From Cordylochernes scorpioides (Eukaryota; Arthropoda; Arachnida; Pseudoscorpiones; Chernetidae), in NCBI GenBank assembly GCA_030710605.1, contig CP092874.1, positions 38,911,063 through 38,975,062 of the forward strand: DNA of 64,000 nucleotides, given 5' to 3'. Below, piece after piece: positions 31,380 to 42,654 of this stretch; within the stretch, counting starts at the first letter, position 1; the number at the start of each line of letters is the position of its first letter. Position numbers and translations under genes: made by a program. The notes beneath the pieces are model-generated. The model had not been told where the DNA came from and made no database searches. It saw only the letters and a list, made by a program, of their open reading frames with translations.

Positions 31380-32490
31380 CAAACGAGAATTAAGAGAAGC
31401 AGCAGACGAACTGGCCAAAATACGAGCTCCTAAGTGGTGCTGTGGGAATATTTTAATGAACAATTTGTGACTGCAATTTTGGCGGGAGAATTCTCATATC
31501 TTTCATTTGGTCCCTTGGGTTTTTCGTTTGCTTTTTATCTCTAATCTTCAAAAGACTTTTGATTGCCCTAATTTTTTTAACTTGATTTTTTTTAGATACG
31601 TTATGCCCAATTTACCTATTTTTCTACAGGCTCTTCGTCTGATGTCGAATTTAATGTTCTTCCTTTCTCCATCCCCATCTAATCATTCGTCTGCACACAT
31701 TTTCACAGATGGAAACTACACATAATTTGATTCCCAGATGCATTGTTTTCATTTTTTCCCCGTTGTTTATGCTGATAGTGATGTTAGGCCTAATTACAAA
31801 TCGTTTTTAATCTTCTTTATGATTTCTTTACTGTGATTTGCTTATTTGGCATGTATTTATTTTTAAGCCTAATTCGTGTTTCTTTTTGTGAATTAGAAGG
31901 AAATGTTTTGTTATTTATTTTTTGCTATTTTCTATTAAAAAATAAATATATTATTACCTTTATATTTTTGCTCAATTTAACCATTGTAATGTCTATCTAT
32001 TTTTACTCTGTTTTCAATTCCGTTTTTAAAATTAATGATTATACATTTTTTATGAATTGAATATTTCTTTGTTTATAGCTTAATGAATCCAGTGGCTTCT
32101 ACTGAAAAACTGTGTGAATGAACTAATTAAGTAAGATTTTATATCCCAACTATAGATAATCTTCTGCCCTTGATCCATCCATGTATAAAACTGCATAGAT
32201 GTCTGATAATTATGTATTGTTGTATATTCCTTTTTTACTTGTACTAATCTAAATTTCGGTCAATTCTACTAATTATTGTTCTTTAAGAAAAGGAACTGTT
32301 TGTTCTCGTTAGCTTGTATTTAAGTTTAAACTAAGCCCTTTCTTTCCTCTTTCCCTCTACTTGATACACTGTAAATAACATTGCTGATTATTGTTACTGT
32401 TATTCCTGTATATACCCTCTTCTACTCGGAGAATCTGTAGAAGACCAAAATGTCTTAATAAAGCTTTTTGTTGTTGTTGTATATTTCCGA
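31380..32490 (+). mobile_element. LINE 3' end with (TTG)n tail
   Basis: A plus frame near 31385 gives 'KRELREAADELAKIRAP', resembling the end of a LINE RNase H domain (x-AADELAK). About 1 kb of non-coding sequence follows, ending 'ccaaaatgtcttaataaagc' and TTGTTGTTGTTG, a tail typical of some arthropod LINEs. The RNase H assignment rests on one short motif. Confidence 0.45.
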
Positions 32491-32499
32491 TTATATCTA

Positions 32500-32960
32500 A
32501 TACTAGCGGATGTGTACCCGGATTCGCCCGGGTTTTATCCGAGTGAAAGTTTGCCTAACGAATATTATATATTATGAAGTATAATAAACAATGTTAAAGA
32601 TTAGTTTTAATTATTAATCAAGATTGTGTGTGAATATGTGAGAAGGATGTAATATCGTTTTTTTTTTTTTGGCCGACTGTTTTACATATGGTGTTATCTT
32701 AAAATTGCTTGTTTTGAATATTTTTTTAGATTGAGTTGAATGAATTGCTGATTTTTTTTTGTATTTATATTTAAATAAAATTAACTCTGTTGATTTTTTT
32801 TTGTATTTAATCGATAACAGCGAAGTTACGCATGTTAAAGTTAGGAAAAATATTTTGATGTTAAGCAAAACCTGCTCCATCTCGTTTTACATAAATGTTG
32901 AAAATTTGGTCGAAATTGATGCATTGTAACGAAAGTTTTTAGCGAACACCGCTAATGAAA
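32500..32960. repeat. Dispersed repeat with CCCGG-rich end
   Basis: Begins 'ctagcggatgtgtacccgga' and 'ttcgcccgggttttatccg'. Similar CCCGGGC/GCCCGGG ends occur at 17095-17125 and 38109-38150. Several T8-T11 runs follow. Class unknown (possibly a Penelope- or RTE-type end). Confidence 0.4.
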
Positions 32961-34054
32961 TTTGCATTTTATTAATATAGATATGTATTTATAAAAGTTT
33001 ATTTTTGAAAAAGAATAAATATTTCTAAACCGAATCACATTTGTACATATAAAAACTATATAATCTAAAATTATAATTTTTTTCAAATTCCCACCAATTT
33101 AATAATACCGTTTTTAGTATTGTAAAAAAATCGCTTGAATAAAAATGTCACGAGAATTTCCTTTTTTACTAATTTTATAAGAGAAAGAATTGATACAATA
33201 TATATAAAAATAAAGTATATAAATCTCTTTAGTATTAAAAATATTCCTTTAAAAAAATAAAAAGAATATATCTAGGTTTTTATCGCTGTTGTATCAAACA
33301 AATTTGAACAGAAGATAATTCTAAATTAGAAAGTCAAGTAATATATGTTTAAATGTCGTATTAAATAAACGTATTTTGAATTCTGTACTAAATGGTCAGA
33401 TTTTTAAGAGAGTAAATTAGAGAAAATTGAGGTAAATTTGACCAAAAGAAAAACTGCAGTTTTAATCCAGCCTACGTCATTCCACCAATCGAAATGCACC
33501 TTAAGACCTTATCTATAAAATGAGAGGTATTTAATTAAATTTTTAATTACGTGTAAGCCTCGAGAGAGAGAGAGAGGATCTTCTGTTGTTTTTATTTTTC
33601 AAAATGGCGACCCCTCCTTTGTGTTCGAGATCGTCTGGTATGCTTTACTTTGGAAAAGGGGGGGGAAGGAAAAATCTTCGAATGTAGACTTAATTTTGTA
33701 AATTACATGGAAAATATTGACTTCTGGTTAATTGAGTTTTTCTTATTTTTGTTCTTTTTTAATTAGTGGAAAGGAAAAAAATTCTTTCAATTTCGTTTAA
33801 TTGAGTACTTGTTTTAAATTTCAAATAGACATTTACACCGTTGTAATAAAACTTCCAATTGAAATGAGGCCTAAAATAGATTGTTTTTTTAAATGTAATA
33901 TGTTGAATAAATTTTTGATATAGAGAGTAAATATACGTATATAGTTTCCAATATTAAATACCAAACCTCGCTATAACTATATACAACACATATAACAAAA
34001 CTAATATAAATATATATTTAAAATATATATAGTATAATTTAAACTATATAATAA
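32961..34054. other. AT-rich stretch, nothing assigned
   Basis: No repeat boundary or coding signal recognised. Confidence 0.45.
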
Positions 34055-34634
34055 TGACACTTTTAGTATATGTCACATATCTTCCAATTAGTTAGAACCG
34101 ATACTTTATAAGATCCTACCCTTCTATTAAAATGTACACTGTTCCTATTTGCTACCACCCCAATATTTTGTATATATGCTATATCTTTATTAATAATACC
34201 TGTACACCCCTATTTGTATTTCAACTAAAAATGATGATCAAAATAAAAACCGCAAGAGTGGTCAGCTGATGGCAGCTGCGGGCAGAGGGGGAGGAAATAG
34301 CCAACGCTCAGATGGGCCCCCCCCCCAGGAGTTTTTGTAGGCGACCCCTGTCAACAGGACAGTTTTAGCTGAGTGCCAGGAGAGAGTGTGCTACCGTGTG
34401 CCCATTGACAGACCGCTTCTGTCTCTCTCTCCATGTCTCGGTGTTAGGAATCCAAGTTTGTGTCAGGGCCTCTACCTCTGTCCCGTGGGCTGTCCCCGAT
34501 CACTCTCGGTGCTAAAATCTAGCCCTGACTCTGCTTCTTGTTGTCCGCGTGTGGGAAGAACATCAACACTCGCCTCACGCAGACGACTGCCAGCTTATCC
34601 ATACGTCGGCAGGATCATTTGCAACAATATTACA
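34055..34634 (+). mobile_element. Solo LTR-like repeat, type 1, second copy (580 bp)
   Basis: TGACACTTTTAGTATATGTC to 'gcaacaatattaca'; collinear with 15117-15694 and similar in length. Differences are scattered with a few small indels. Confidence 0.55.
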
Positions 34635-34667
34635 TATATATAAATAAATATATATAAATTCTAATTA

Positions 34668-35350
34668 TTTCGATTTAAAGCGCTATGTCCCCTTTGGGAC
34701 ACCTGAGCTGTCGGTACAAGTATGCCTCTACACATTTGACTATACATATTTACAATAATTTTAGGCCGTAAAGAAAAGTCATACCTTATTAACAGGGCGA
34801 AATAGAGAAAATTAAAAATATAATAAAAACATTGCCATCAAATATTTACACCAAAAAAAACTGTTCATTTATCATTATTGTTGAAAAAGAAGAGAAAAAT
34901 TATGTAAGAGTTTAAACATTTTAAGGAAAAATTAAATCTTAACGATAGAACAGAGAACTGTGTACATACAAAGAAAAAGATGTCTGGCAATATCTACAAT
35001 CAACATAATATAAATTATCAGTTTCCTGAAAGATATATTTGTTGCTATATAATTCAAAGATATATCTGCAAAAGGTATTAAATTTGATATACGTTTCTTT
35101 ACTGAAAATAAAAATACTTGGATCTGTTACTATTAAATTATTGTCGATTCTGTAGTCTTGAAAAACAAGACAATCCAGTAAAAGATGTATTGAGGTTTGT
35201 TCCTCATGCCCGCAAAAACAACTCGAGTCTTCCACCGCTTTAATTCTTTTTAAAAACGCTTCAGAAATTTCCATGATTAGAAATGAATTGAGAATTATGA
35301 AAGTTTGGTCGGAAATATTTTGGTATGTTGTTAGGGAAGAAGCTTTGAAA
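34668..35350 (-). pseudogene. LINE ORF2 C-terminus (CCHC finger), minus strand
   Basis: Minus frames: 'FRPNFHNSQFISNHGNF' then a frameshift into 'SSCFCGHEEQTSIHLLLDC', a C-x-C-x7-H-x4-C finger, and 'FCRYIFELYSNKYIF'. It matches the plus-strand copy at 35898-36341 ('FRPNFYNIQFITDHGNF', 'CFCGGEIQDARHLLLEC'). Its 3' end 'agcgctttaaatcgaaata' recurs at 14258-14330. A 5'-truncated, frameshifted copy; in the family this domain follows RT and probably binds nucleic acid. Confidence 0.7.
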
Positions 35351-35386
35351 AGTTTGTTATAACCTTAAACGCTCTATTAAATATAT

Positions 35387-35557
35387 TGTAGCAAAGTATT
35401 TGTTATTTCATTCACAGAGTAACATTTTTGTTTATATTTTGTTCTCTGTAAACTTCCCTCATTGCTTATCTTTTGTTTATCATTTATAGTGAGTTCTTGC
35501 TTTGAATAAATTGCTGTGTCAACCTGAAGTTTTGTGTTTCTAATTTTCCACTTGGCA
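35387..35557 (+). repeat. 5' LTR (171 bp)
   Basis: TG..CA ends; contains 'ttgaataaattgctgtgtc', an AATAAA-type site at the place expected for the R/U5 border. Confidence 0.75.
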
Positions 35558-35560
35558 TTC

Positions 35561-35576
35561 TGGTGGAGATGCTGGG
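35561..35576 (+). promoter_or_regulatory. Primer-binding site, tRNA-Ala type
   Basis: TGGTGGAGATGCTGGG, 3 nt after the 5' LTR. Its first 12 bases complement the ...GCATCTCCACCA 3' end that I recall for arthropod tRNA-Ala. The remaining bases fit apart from one or two positions. Confidence 0.65.
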
Positions 35577-35616
35577 TAAATTGGGGGAGATACACTGAAG
35601 ATCGTCGAGAAGACCT

Positions 35617-36463
35617 GTACTTACATACGGTTCTGAAATTTGGTTCAAATATTTAAACAATCGTTGTAAACAAAAACTGAACTCCATGCAGTACCAGATC
35701 ATTTTATAGGCAGTTAGAGCATACAAAAACCACTTCATCAAACTGTGTGCATAGCTTGGCAAAAAATCCACTCCTAACAAACTATATACATAGAATCCAG
35801 AATAATCAAATTTGATCTAGCTCAACTGTCCATTGAAGATCTAATTACTTACGAACCCCATGCTCCAGGTATAGTCAAATCATTCTAACACGCAAAAATG
35901 AATGGAATTTTTGATAATACTAATGAAATATTCAGAAGCTTTTTCGTATTTGGAATTCCAAGTTTTTTCCGTCCAAATTTTTATAATATCCAATTCATTA
36001 CAGATCATGGCAATTTTGGGAATTTTTTGGCAACTATCGGCGCGGTGAAGGAACCAGGATGCTTCTGCGGAGGTGAAATTCAAGATGCGAGACATCTACT
36101 TCTAGAGTGCCCAATTTTCCGGGATTTTAGGGAAAATAGATTTTGTCGTATTGTACAGCTTGACGAATTTGTAGACAAAAAGGAAAAGTATAAAAATTTT
36201 GATCAATTTTGTAAATACATATACAACTTTCTTTTGAATTGGAAAAAAAGAGAAGGAATCTTAGGGGAAAAAAGAACTGCGATGCTTGCTTTGTGTGTTT
36301 TGCTTTGTTGTTTGTTTTTCTCTTTGGACAATTTTCTTTAGTTAAATTATGTAAAATAATGAATTGAACAGGATTGTATATAGCCGAATTGCTGTGATGC
36401 AGTGAAAGGTATTGACGCAAATATCCCTGAGTTTGGGATATCGCGTTTCATGATGTTAATAAA
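35617..36463 (+). mobile_element. 5'-truncated LINE with 13-bp target duplication
   Basis: Flanked by GTCGAGAAGACCT at 35604-35616 and 36464-36476. It begins inside the RT thumb ('TYGSEIWF', 'KQKLNSMQYQI') and ends 'gatgttaataaa'. It inserted into the LTR element above, so it is younger than that element. Confidence 0.8.
35898..36341 (+). CDS. LINE ORF2 C-terminal fragment, CCHC finger
   Basis: An open frame of 147 codons. The first 30 residues come from a frame slip. From residue ~21 it reads 'IPSFFRPNFYNIQFITDHGN', a spacer, then 'GCFCGGEIQDARHLLLECP' (C-x-C-x7-H-x4-C), then 'QFCKYIYNFLLNWKKREGI' and a hydrophobic tail 'LALCVLLCCLFFSLDNFL'. In LINE proteins this finger follows RT (and RNase H when present). 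The ATG is internal and not a real start. It is a truncated protein with no catalytic domain. Confidence 0.6.
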   Translation: MNGIFDNTNEIFRSFFVFGIPSFFRPNFYNIQFITDHGNFGNFLATIGAVKEPGCFCGGEIQDARHLLLECPIFRDFRENRFCRIVQLDEFVDKKEKYKNFDQFCKYIYNFLLNWKKREGILGEKRTAMLALCVLLCCLFFSLDNFL

Positions 36464-36735
36464 GTCGAGAAGACCTTGAGGCCATGGGTGCTGTGATCTA
36501 CATTTTCAGAGACTGACACCAGGATTTCACCGACGTGTCAAAGCCAAGAATTTCCTCCAAGATGACGATGTCCCTATAGACGATACGACGACAAAGCCGC
36601 TCTTCACGCCGCAAGAAAAAGGACGCAAAGATACTAAGGACAATGTTCAAAGACTTCGATGGTATCCTTGGCAGAAGCACGTCATATCCAGATCAGTAAC
36701 AACTATAATTGCAAGCTGTGGGTCACAGCTCCCAT

Positions 36736-36745
36736 AGGGAAGGAG
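36736..36745 (+). promoter_or_regulatory. Polypurine tract before the 3' LTR
   Basis: AGGGAAGGAG lies 3 nt upstream of the 3' LTR start (36749), the position of the plus-strand primer in LTR retroelements. Confidence 0.6.
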
Positions 36746-36748
36746 CTA

Positions 36749-36926
36749 TGTAGCAAAGTATTTGTTATTTTATTAACAGAGTATCATTTTTTTTATATAT
36801 TTTGTTACTCTGTATATAAACTTCCCTCATTGCTTATCTTTTTTTTATCATTCATAGTTTGTTCTTTCCTTGAAAATATTTGCCGGGTCATTCTGAAGTT
36901 TGTCTTTCCTAATTTTCCACGTGGCA
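36749..36926 (+). repeat. 3' LTR (178 bp)
   Basis: Collinear with the 5' LTR; differences are scattered substitutions and a few small indels. Confidence 0.75.
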
Positions 36927-36930
36927 ATAT

Positions 36931-38105
36931 AAATCCTACATTATATCACAATATTATATATCAAATATCTTATTACAATAACAATATCTTCTAAATCAAA
37001 TTTTATTTATATCATTTCCACAAATGCTTTACAAATTCATATGTTCCTTTTAAAACTGAAAGGTTGTAAATATTATAAATAAAGTTGTGTGCAGATAAAA
37101 ATATTGAAAAGTTTGAAATTAACATTTAAATGCCTTATTTAAACTTGAAATGCTATACCTATGAGAGAAAATAAATAATTTTTTATTCAAATCAAAATGC
37201 CAAAAATATCTGTTTATATTAAATTCGACGGAATTTTCTTTTTATTTAAATAAATAAATAATTTAAAATCAATATATTTATTTACGAAATTTTACATTCA
37301 ATTTTCAAAATGGGAAAAGAAATTCATTTAATTTATACGTTACATTTTAGAAAAGGAGGAAAATAAATTATTAAAACAGATTAATAGAATAGAAATAAAG
37401 GTAATCTAATATTTCTACGAAAGTAAAAAAGAGAATAGAAAGCCAAAAGATGAGATAAAATGGGTCATGAAAGATTAATAAGACAAAATTTATATCCAAA
37501 AGATAAGTATGGAAATGTTTGCAACTTTTTGTTTTTCTTTCCACGTAATACGCTCGTCTGCAATAAAAAAGCCTCCATTTAATTTCCCAGAAATGTAATT
37601 ATATAAGAGTTAAATGGGTAAAATTTTGAGCTAAATATATGTGCTCAAATGTCGAGAGTAAAAATGTTATCTTGCTTTTAAAATTAATTTAATTTTTTAT
37701 TAAGATACATATATATATATATATATATCTTCCTTTATGTATTAGTATATATTTAGCATTTAAAATTTTAAAACATATTAAGCTTTTAGTTATTAAACTT
37801 TCTTAAATATTTTAGTAAAGCTTTTTTTTTCTGGTAAATTTTAATATTTTTAAAAAATGGCTTATAATTCATGTCGAAATATTATCCCTCTCTTATTAAG
37901 ATTTACGATAAATTTGTTATAATTTTATATCGAATTGATTTCTATGCGAAATATTAAAATATTTCATGAAGGTATGTAATACCTCATTACTAGAAATTGG
38001 CTAATAATCATTTCGTCGCAAAACCATGAAAACAACTTATAATTTGCGTTTTTAATTAATATTGAATATCTATTAGTAGATTTTCGTTTTAATTAAGTTG
38101 AAATA
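36931..38105. other. AT-rich stretch, nothing assigned
   Basis: Very AT-rich with a (TA)n run near 37709. No coding or repeat ends recognised. Confidence 0.45.
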
Positions 38106-38164
38106 AAGTTTTATCACCTAACTAGCTAAATGAACCCGGGCATTGCCGGGGTTTTACCCTAGAG

Positions 38165-38352
38165 CAGGGACGGCAAACTTTTGAGTAGGAAGTGTCAAAA
38201 CTTACAATTTACAACATTTCAAAGTTTTTAAAAAGCCACATCATTTTTTTCTTACCAACAATAAATAGTACTCGCATAAATAATATATGCGTAAGGAACT
38301 ATATAAAGAGCCGCAGCTTCACATCCAAAGAGACTCAGTTTGCCGACCCCAG
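38165..38352 (-). mobile_element. hAT-type MITE, copy 2
   Basis: Ends 'cagggacggcaaacttttga' and 'ctcagtttgccgaccccag'; the interior is the reverse complement of 39300-39499 ('gccgcagcttcacatccaaa'). Possible decayed 8-bp duplication ccctagag/acctatag. Confidence 0.65.
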
Positions 38353-38742
38353 ACCTATAGCATTTCTTGCCTCTACGCCGTCATTGCGTCTTATGTCACT
38401 TTTATGAAACGTTCTGCCCCCCCCACCGATACCTATCCCCGTCGCGCCGCCAGGATTCCATCATCTTCACCAACTTTACTTCTCGCAGTTTCCGCAGTAA
38501 GTCGCTGGTTGCGAGACTACTGCAGAACTACAAGATCTCAGAAAATGAATTTCATCACTATTTTATTGATCTTTCTACATCTCCTAAAAAAGGAATTGTG
38601 TCACGTTCTTCCATACCCTAATTGACTTCTGTACTGGGAAAACTGCTTCTTTTGGTGCCTGAGAATGCTATTATCCCGCAACTTTATATTTTATACATAT
38701 ACATATGTTATATACATATATACATTTATGTATGTTTTTGAA

Positions 38743-38995
38743 AATAGAACAATCCATAAATAGATATTTAATTAAAAAGACATATATTGGATCAAAATAT
38801 AATTTAATTCACCAATATTTCAGTTGGCTGAACGCCAACCCTTTTCAAACTATTATAACATATTAATGTGTGCCTTAATTATAATACCTTAGTTATAATA
38901 TCTTGAAAAAGGTTGGCGTTCAGCCAACTGAAATATTTGTAAAATAAATTATATTTTGATCCAATATATGCCTTTTTAATTAAAAAAATATATGT
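38743..38995. repeat. Foldback element with GTTGGC..GCCAAC arms
   Basis: Arms 'tcagttggctgaacgccaac' and its complement are separated by ~60 bp; the outer arms extend through 'attggatcaaaatataattt'. The same arms, far apart, are at 10485-11615. Confidence 0.75.
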
Positions 38996-39000
38996 ATGTG

Positions 39001-39299
39001 TATTGGAATATATTTCTCTACTGACAAGCAGGGATTACAGTAGCGGGTACTCACCCATAGATTGGCTTAGCCAGGTAGAAAAGAGTGGACTTTATCCAGC
39101 CAACTTCAAAGAGGTCGGCGATTAACGGCGACCCGATGGTCGGGATGGAAGCTTTCCCCGGTCCCACCATCCCGTGGGTTCTGTCAGACAACAGCCAGAA
39201 GTTCTGAAACACACGCCTCACATGCTGAACATGTTTGGGCTTTAATAGAAATAAGTTGGTTCTTAGTTAATGGGACGTAAAGGCTTCTTTTGCCTAGAT
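39001..39299. other. Unassigned, moderately GC-rich
   Basis: 'gggattacagtagcgggtac' and 'ctttccccggtcccaccatc' suggest a repeat fragment; family unknown. Confidence 0.35.
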
Positions 39300-39499
39300 C
39301 AGAGGTCGGCAACCTGCGGCTCTTTGGATGTGAAGCTGCGGCTCTTTATATAGTTCCATATGTAAATATTATTTATATGAATACTCTATTATTTTTTTTA
39401 TTGTTGGTAAGAAAAAAATGTGTGGCTCTTTAAAAACTTTAATATTTTGTTAATTGTGATTTTTTTTATTCTTCCTACCCAAAAGGTTGCCAATCCCTG
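39300..39499 (+). mobile_element. hAT-type MITE, 200 bp, with 8-bp duplication
   Basis: Ends CAGAGGTCGGCAACCTG and complement ('aaaaggttgccaatccctg'). Target duplication GCCTAGAT (39292-39299) / GCCTAGTT (39500-39507), one mismatch. No ORF. Eight-base duplications and CAG..CTG ends are hAT hallmarks. Confidence 0.8.
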
Positions 39500-39895
39500 G
39501 CCTAGTTAGTTTCAGCCCAAATAAATCCTTGAATGAATCTCAGCTAACAAGCTAATGAACTAAATAGTTCTAAATGTCCTTCAATAAAGCTTGGAAACGT
39601 CAAAGAGTAATTGGGTGGATTTTCATATAAAGCCTCTTCTCAACAATGTCAAAATGTGTCATTTAGAAGAGAAAATGAGATCGTCTACTCAAACCTGTCT
39701 TCACCCCAGTGGGGCGCTGGTGAAATCGATAAATTTGTTCACAAATTTGTAAATAAAATTCTAAGGATATTAAGATAGAGACCTTAAAATATGACTAACC
39801 TTTTCCAGATTTAACTCTATATACTTTAAAATTTAAGCCATATTAGTTACGTATTGTGAACGTGTATAGCCGACAAAATATATTGAGAGTACAAA

Positions 39896-41160
39896 TAGGT
39901 TTTGAGGGATTTGTAAAAGAAGCCACAACAAATATTATATAAATAGCATCGGACATTGTAAGGTTTCATGTAAAGGCTCCATCATTTCCCCAAAAAAATC
40001 AGAAGGAGTCTTTTCACTCAAGTGTAAGGAACATTTTTTTTTGCTGCTCTAACCATGTCAACCTTTGTGCCAACAAAACACAATTTGCGGGAAGCGCTGC
40101 TTTTATATTTTAATTTGAAGAAAAGTGCAGCTGATGGACATCGATTGCTGTGTGAGGCATATGGGGAACATACTCTATCAATAAAAGCATGTGAGTACTG
40201 GTTTCGGGGTTTCAAAAGTTGCGATTTTTGACACCAGAGACAAAGAACGCGGAGAGAGGCCAAAAAAGTTCGAAGACGCTGAGTTGGAGGCTTTATTGGA
40301 CGAAGATTCAAGCCGAACTCAAGAGGAGCACGCTGAAACCTTGGGAGTGACTCAACAAGCGATTTCGAACAGTCTCAAGGTCATGGGTATGGTGCAAAAA
40401 CAAGGAAATTGGGTCCCATATGAACTCAAGCCAGGAAACATCGAGCGCCGTATTTGCACGTGAGAACTACTGCTCAAAAGACAAAATCGGAAGGGTTTTT
40501 TGCATCGAATCGTGACGGGGGACGAAAAGTGGATTCACTACGACAACCCAAAGCGTAGAAAATCGTGGGGTAAGCCCGGTCATGCATCAACTTCAACGGC
40601 CAAACCGAATATTCATGGCAAGAAGCTAATGCTGTGCATCTGGTGGGATCAGCTCGGAGTAATCTACTATGAGCTACTTCAGCCCAACGAAACCATCACT
40701 GGAGAACGTTACCAACAACAATTGATGCGATTAAGCCGAGCATTGAAGATCAAACGCCCACTATATGCCAAAAGACATGACAAGGTGATCTATCAGCACG
40801 ACAACGCTCGGCCACATGTTGCAAAAGTTGTCAAGGAGACTTTTGAGGCGCTTCAATGGGATGTCCTACCCCACCCGCCGTATTCACCAGACATTGCTCC
40901 TTCAGACTACCACATGTTCCGTTCGATGAGACATGGCCTGGCCGAGCAGCACTTTACTTCTTACGAAGAGGCGAAAAATTGGGTGGATGTTTGGATCGCC
41001 TCAAAAAAACGAGGAATATTTTCGACAAGGAATCCGTATGCTGCCTGAAAGATGGGAAAAAGTCGTAGCTAAAGATGGACAATACTTTGAATGAAAAATA
41101 CTGTACTGATTTCTCTGAATAAAGCTTCGAATTTATAAAAAAAATCCCTCAAAACTAATA
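39896..41160 (+). mobile_element. mariner transposon, about 1.27 kb
   Basis: The left end 'taggttttgagggatttgta' and right end 'aaatccctcaaaactaata' form inverted repeats of ~17 bp. The exact TA duplication is less clear than for the others. Confidence 0.75.
40055..41094 (+). pseudogene. mariner transposase, intact DDD, shifted twice
   Basis: ATG at 40055 ('MSTFVPTKHNLREALLLYF'), then 'LSIKACEYWFRGFKSCDF'. A one-base insertion near 40230 moves the frame into 'DTRDKERGERPKKFEDAELE' and 'VTQQAISNSLKVMG' (helix-turn-helix). A TGA replaces Cys near 40461. Catalytic part: 'RIVTGDEKWIHYDNPKRRKS', 'IYQHDNARPHVAKVV', 'PYSPDIAPSDYHMFRSM', all three Asp present. A shift in an A7 run near 41008 precedes 'MLPERWEKVV' and 'DGQYFE' stop. 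Few lesions: the youngest-looking mariner here apart from the 20350 one, and a different lineage. Confidence 0.9.
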
Positions 41161-41190
41161 TTTATTATAACCCATATCTATATAAAAATA

Positions 41191-41624
41191 TGTATCGACC
41201 TTGTAAAAATGGATGTAACAAATAAACAAAGAGGCAGAGGTAGACCAAACGACGACAATGAGTTCAATCACCCCGTCAAAACGGCGCCAGGAAGTGGCGT
41301 GATTACAAGAACCAATCAGGACTCTCCGCCATATGCGAAGTCCAGTATAAAAGGGCCCAGAAAATAAGGCAAGGGAGTTGTTTTCAGAGTGACGCCGTTA
41401 TACTGTCGGTCGGATCTCTCACCCACCCTTCTATCCGTAAGTAGGCTTAGGGCATCCGCGGCGCCCGTGGTTCGACTGCCTTAGTCTGTGGTCTAGCTCT
41501 ACCTCTTGAAGCTACCATCTAGACCTGCCTCTGTTCCTTGCTGTCCCCGTGCGGGAATCCCATCACGCATCCACGACCACGACTGCCCAGTACATTCCAC
41601 GTCGGCTTGGTCGGGATTACTACA
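41191..41624 (+). mobile_element. Solo LTR-like repeat, type 2 (434 bp)
   Basis: TGTATCGACC to 'cgggattactaca'. A TATA box 'gtataaaagggccc' sits near 41345. The 3' third ('gaccacgactgcccagtac', 'gtcggcttgg') parallels the type 1 LTRs. Target duplication unclear in TA-rich flanks. Confidence 0.5.
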
Positions 41625-41638
41625 TATATTTATATATA

Positions 41639-42419
41639 TGAAATAAAGGTTGAAGTCCTGGTAGCTCTTGTTGTACTGTGTTGACCAAGAGGAACAGTCA
41701 GGATGTAGAGTTTTCCAGTACCTCTCTGCACCTTGGAAGACCTTTAAAAGTTCTCACAAAATACAGGCAGTCGTGGTCGAGGCAGAGTGGAAAAGCTTAG
41801 GGATATCCACACAAAAAACGAAGACACAATTGCACTAAGAAAGTTCCGTTAACAGATAAAAGTTGAGCTAGAAGCGCAAGATGGAGATAGACGAGTTCTT
41901 CCCAACTACATGTTGGATGAGATCGACATAACATACGACCGACGCGGCTTGCACTAAGGGTGAACTAAAATCAACTGAGCTGAACTCAACTGAACTGTCA
42001 AGAGTCTGTAAGGTGATGATTTATAGGTTAAAGACGGGGCGACCTTATGTGACAGGGGCGTTTCTGAGAAAGGGGGCCCTTACCTGCCCAGGTGTGAGAG
42101 GGGTCTCTGCATTCCACCACATGTGACAGTGTGGGTGGCCTTGTCGTGGAAATTGTAAATCTACCTGATTTATGACTTCCATCTTTAGACTTTGCTATTT
42201 TGGCAAACCTATATGCTCGATCTCTGCTTTAGCTCAACCATTAAATCTATTACAGATTTTATTTATTTATCTTCAATTTGTACAAAGTACATTACATATG
42301 GCGATGCAATGACACAGATTAATCATGAGCATAATTATTTATAGATGTGTTTCTATATACAACATGACAATCTTGTTATAAGTAATTATAGAATATAGGG
42401 TTGTTGGTTTAAATTACCA
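41639..42419. repeat. Element 1 left terminal repeat (781 bp)
   Basis: TG..CA ends. Contains 'gaccttatgtgacaggggcg' and a run with 'aaatctattacagattttat'. Confidence 0.75.
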
Positions 42420-42483
42420 TAGATGAGCCCCGGGAGTGAAAGGGTTTATCCGGGTTTAGGCGGGTAAAGCCTCTCTAACACAG

Positions 42484-42489
42484 GTAAGT
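42484..42489 (+). promoter_or_regulatory. Conserved splice-donor-like site, plus strand
   Basis: CACAG|GTAAGT sits ~65 nt inside the left terminal repeat of element 1 and recurs at 47934 in element 2. A strong donor match by sequence; use unproven. Confidence 0.35.
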
Positions 42490-42654
42490 AATTAAAATTT
42501 CTTTTAATTAATTTAAACTGTGAGGGTTAAAAAGGGCTATAACAAGATGATATTTGTTGGATATATAAAAGTGAAATAAAAATGACATTTTGTGTGATTA
42601 ACAAAAAAGATGATTAAAATAAAATGATGTTCTAAGAGATTGTTGGCGGGCGTT

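Larger units (their letters stand above)
35387..36926 (+). mobile_element. Compact LTR (TRIM-like) element with nested LINE
   Basis: Two LTRs (35387-35557, 36749-36926) starting TGTAGCAAAGTATTTGTTAT and ending 'ttttccac(t/g)tggca', flanked by ATAT (35383-35386, 36927-36930). A tRNA-Ala-type primer-binding site and a purine tract are in the right places. Removing the nested LINE (35617-36463) and one duplication leaves only ~331 bp of internal DNA with no gag or pol, so it was non-autonomous or internally deleted. A solo LTR of the family is at 25896-26613. Confidence 0.8.

Noticed and set aside
41639..42419. 62-81 codon plus-strand frames in the terminal repeats
   Set aside because: They are not conserved between the two elements: single-base indels change the frame, and there is no domain.
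42420..42445. Primer-binding site 'tgggccccgggagtgaaagg' after the terminal repeat
   Set aside because: The implied tRNA 3' end does not resemble any tRNA I know, it reads TGAG not TGGG in element 1, and it lies 4 nt off the repeat end.
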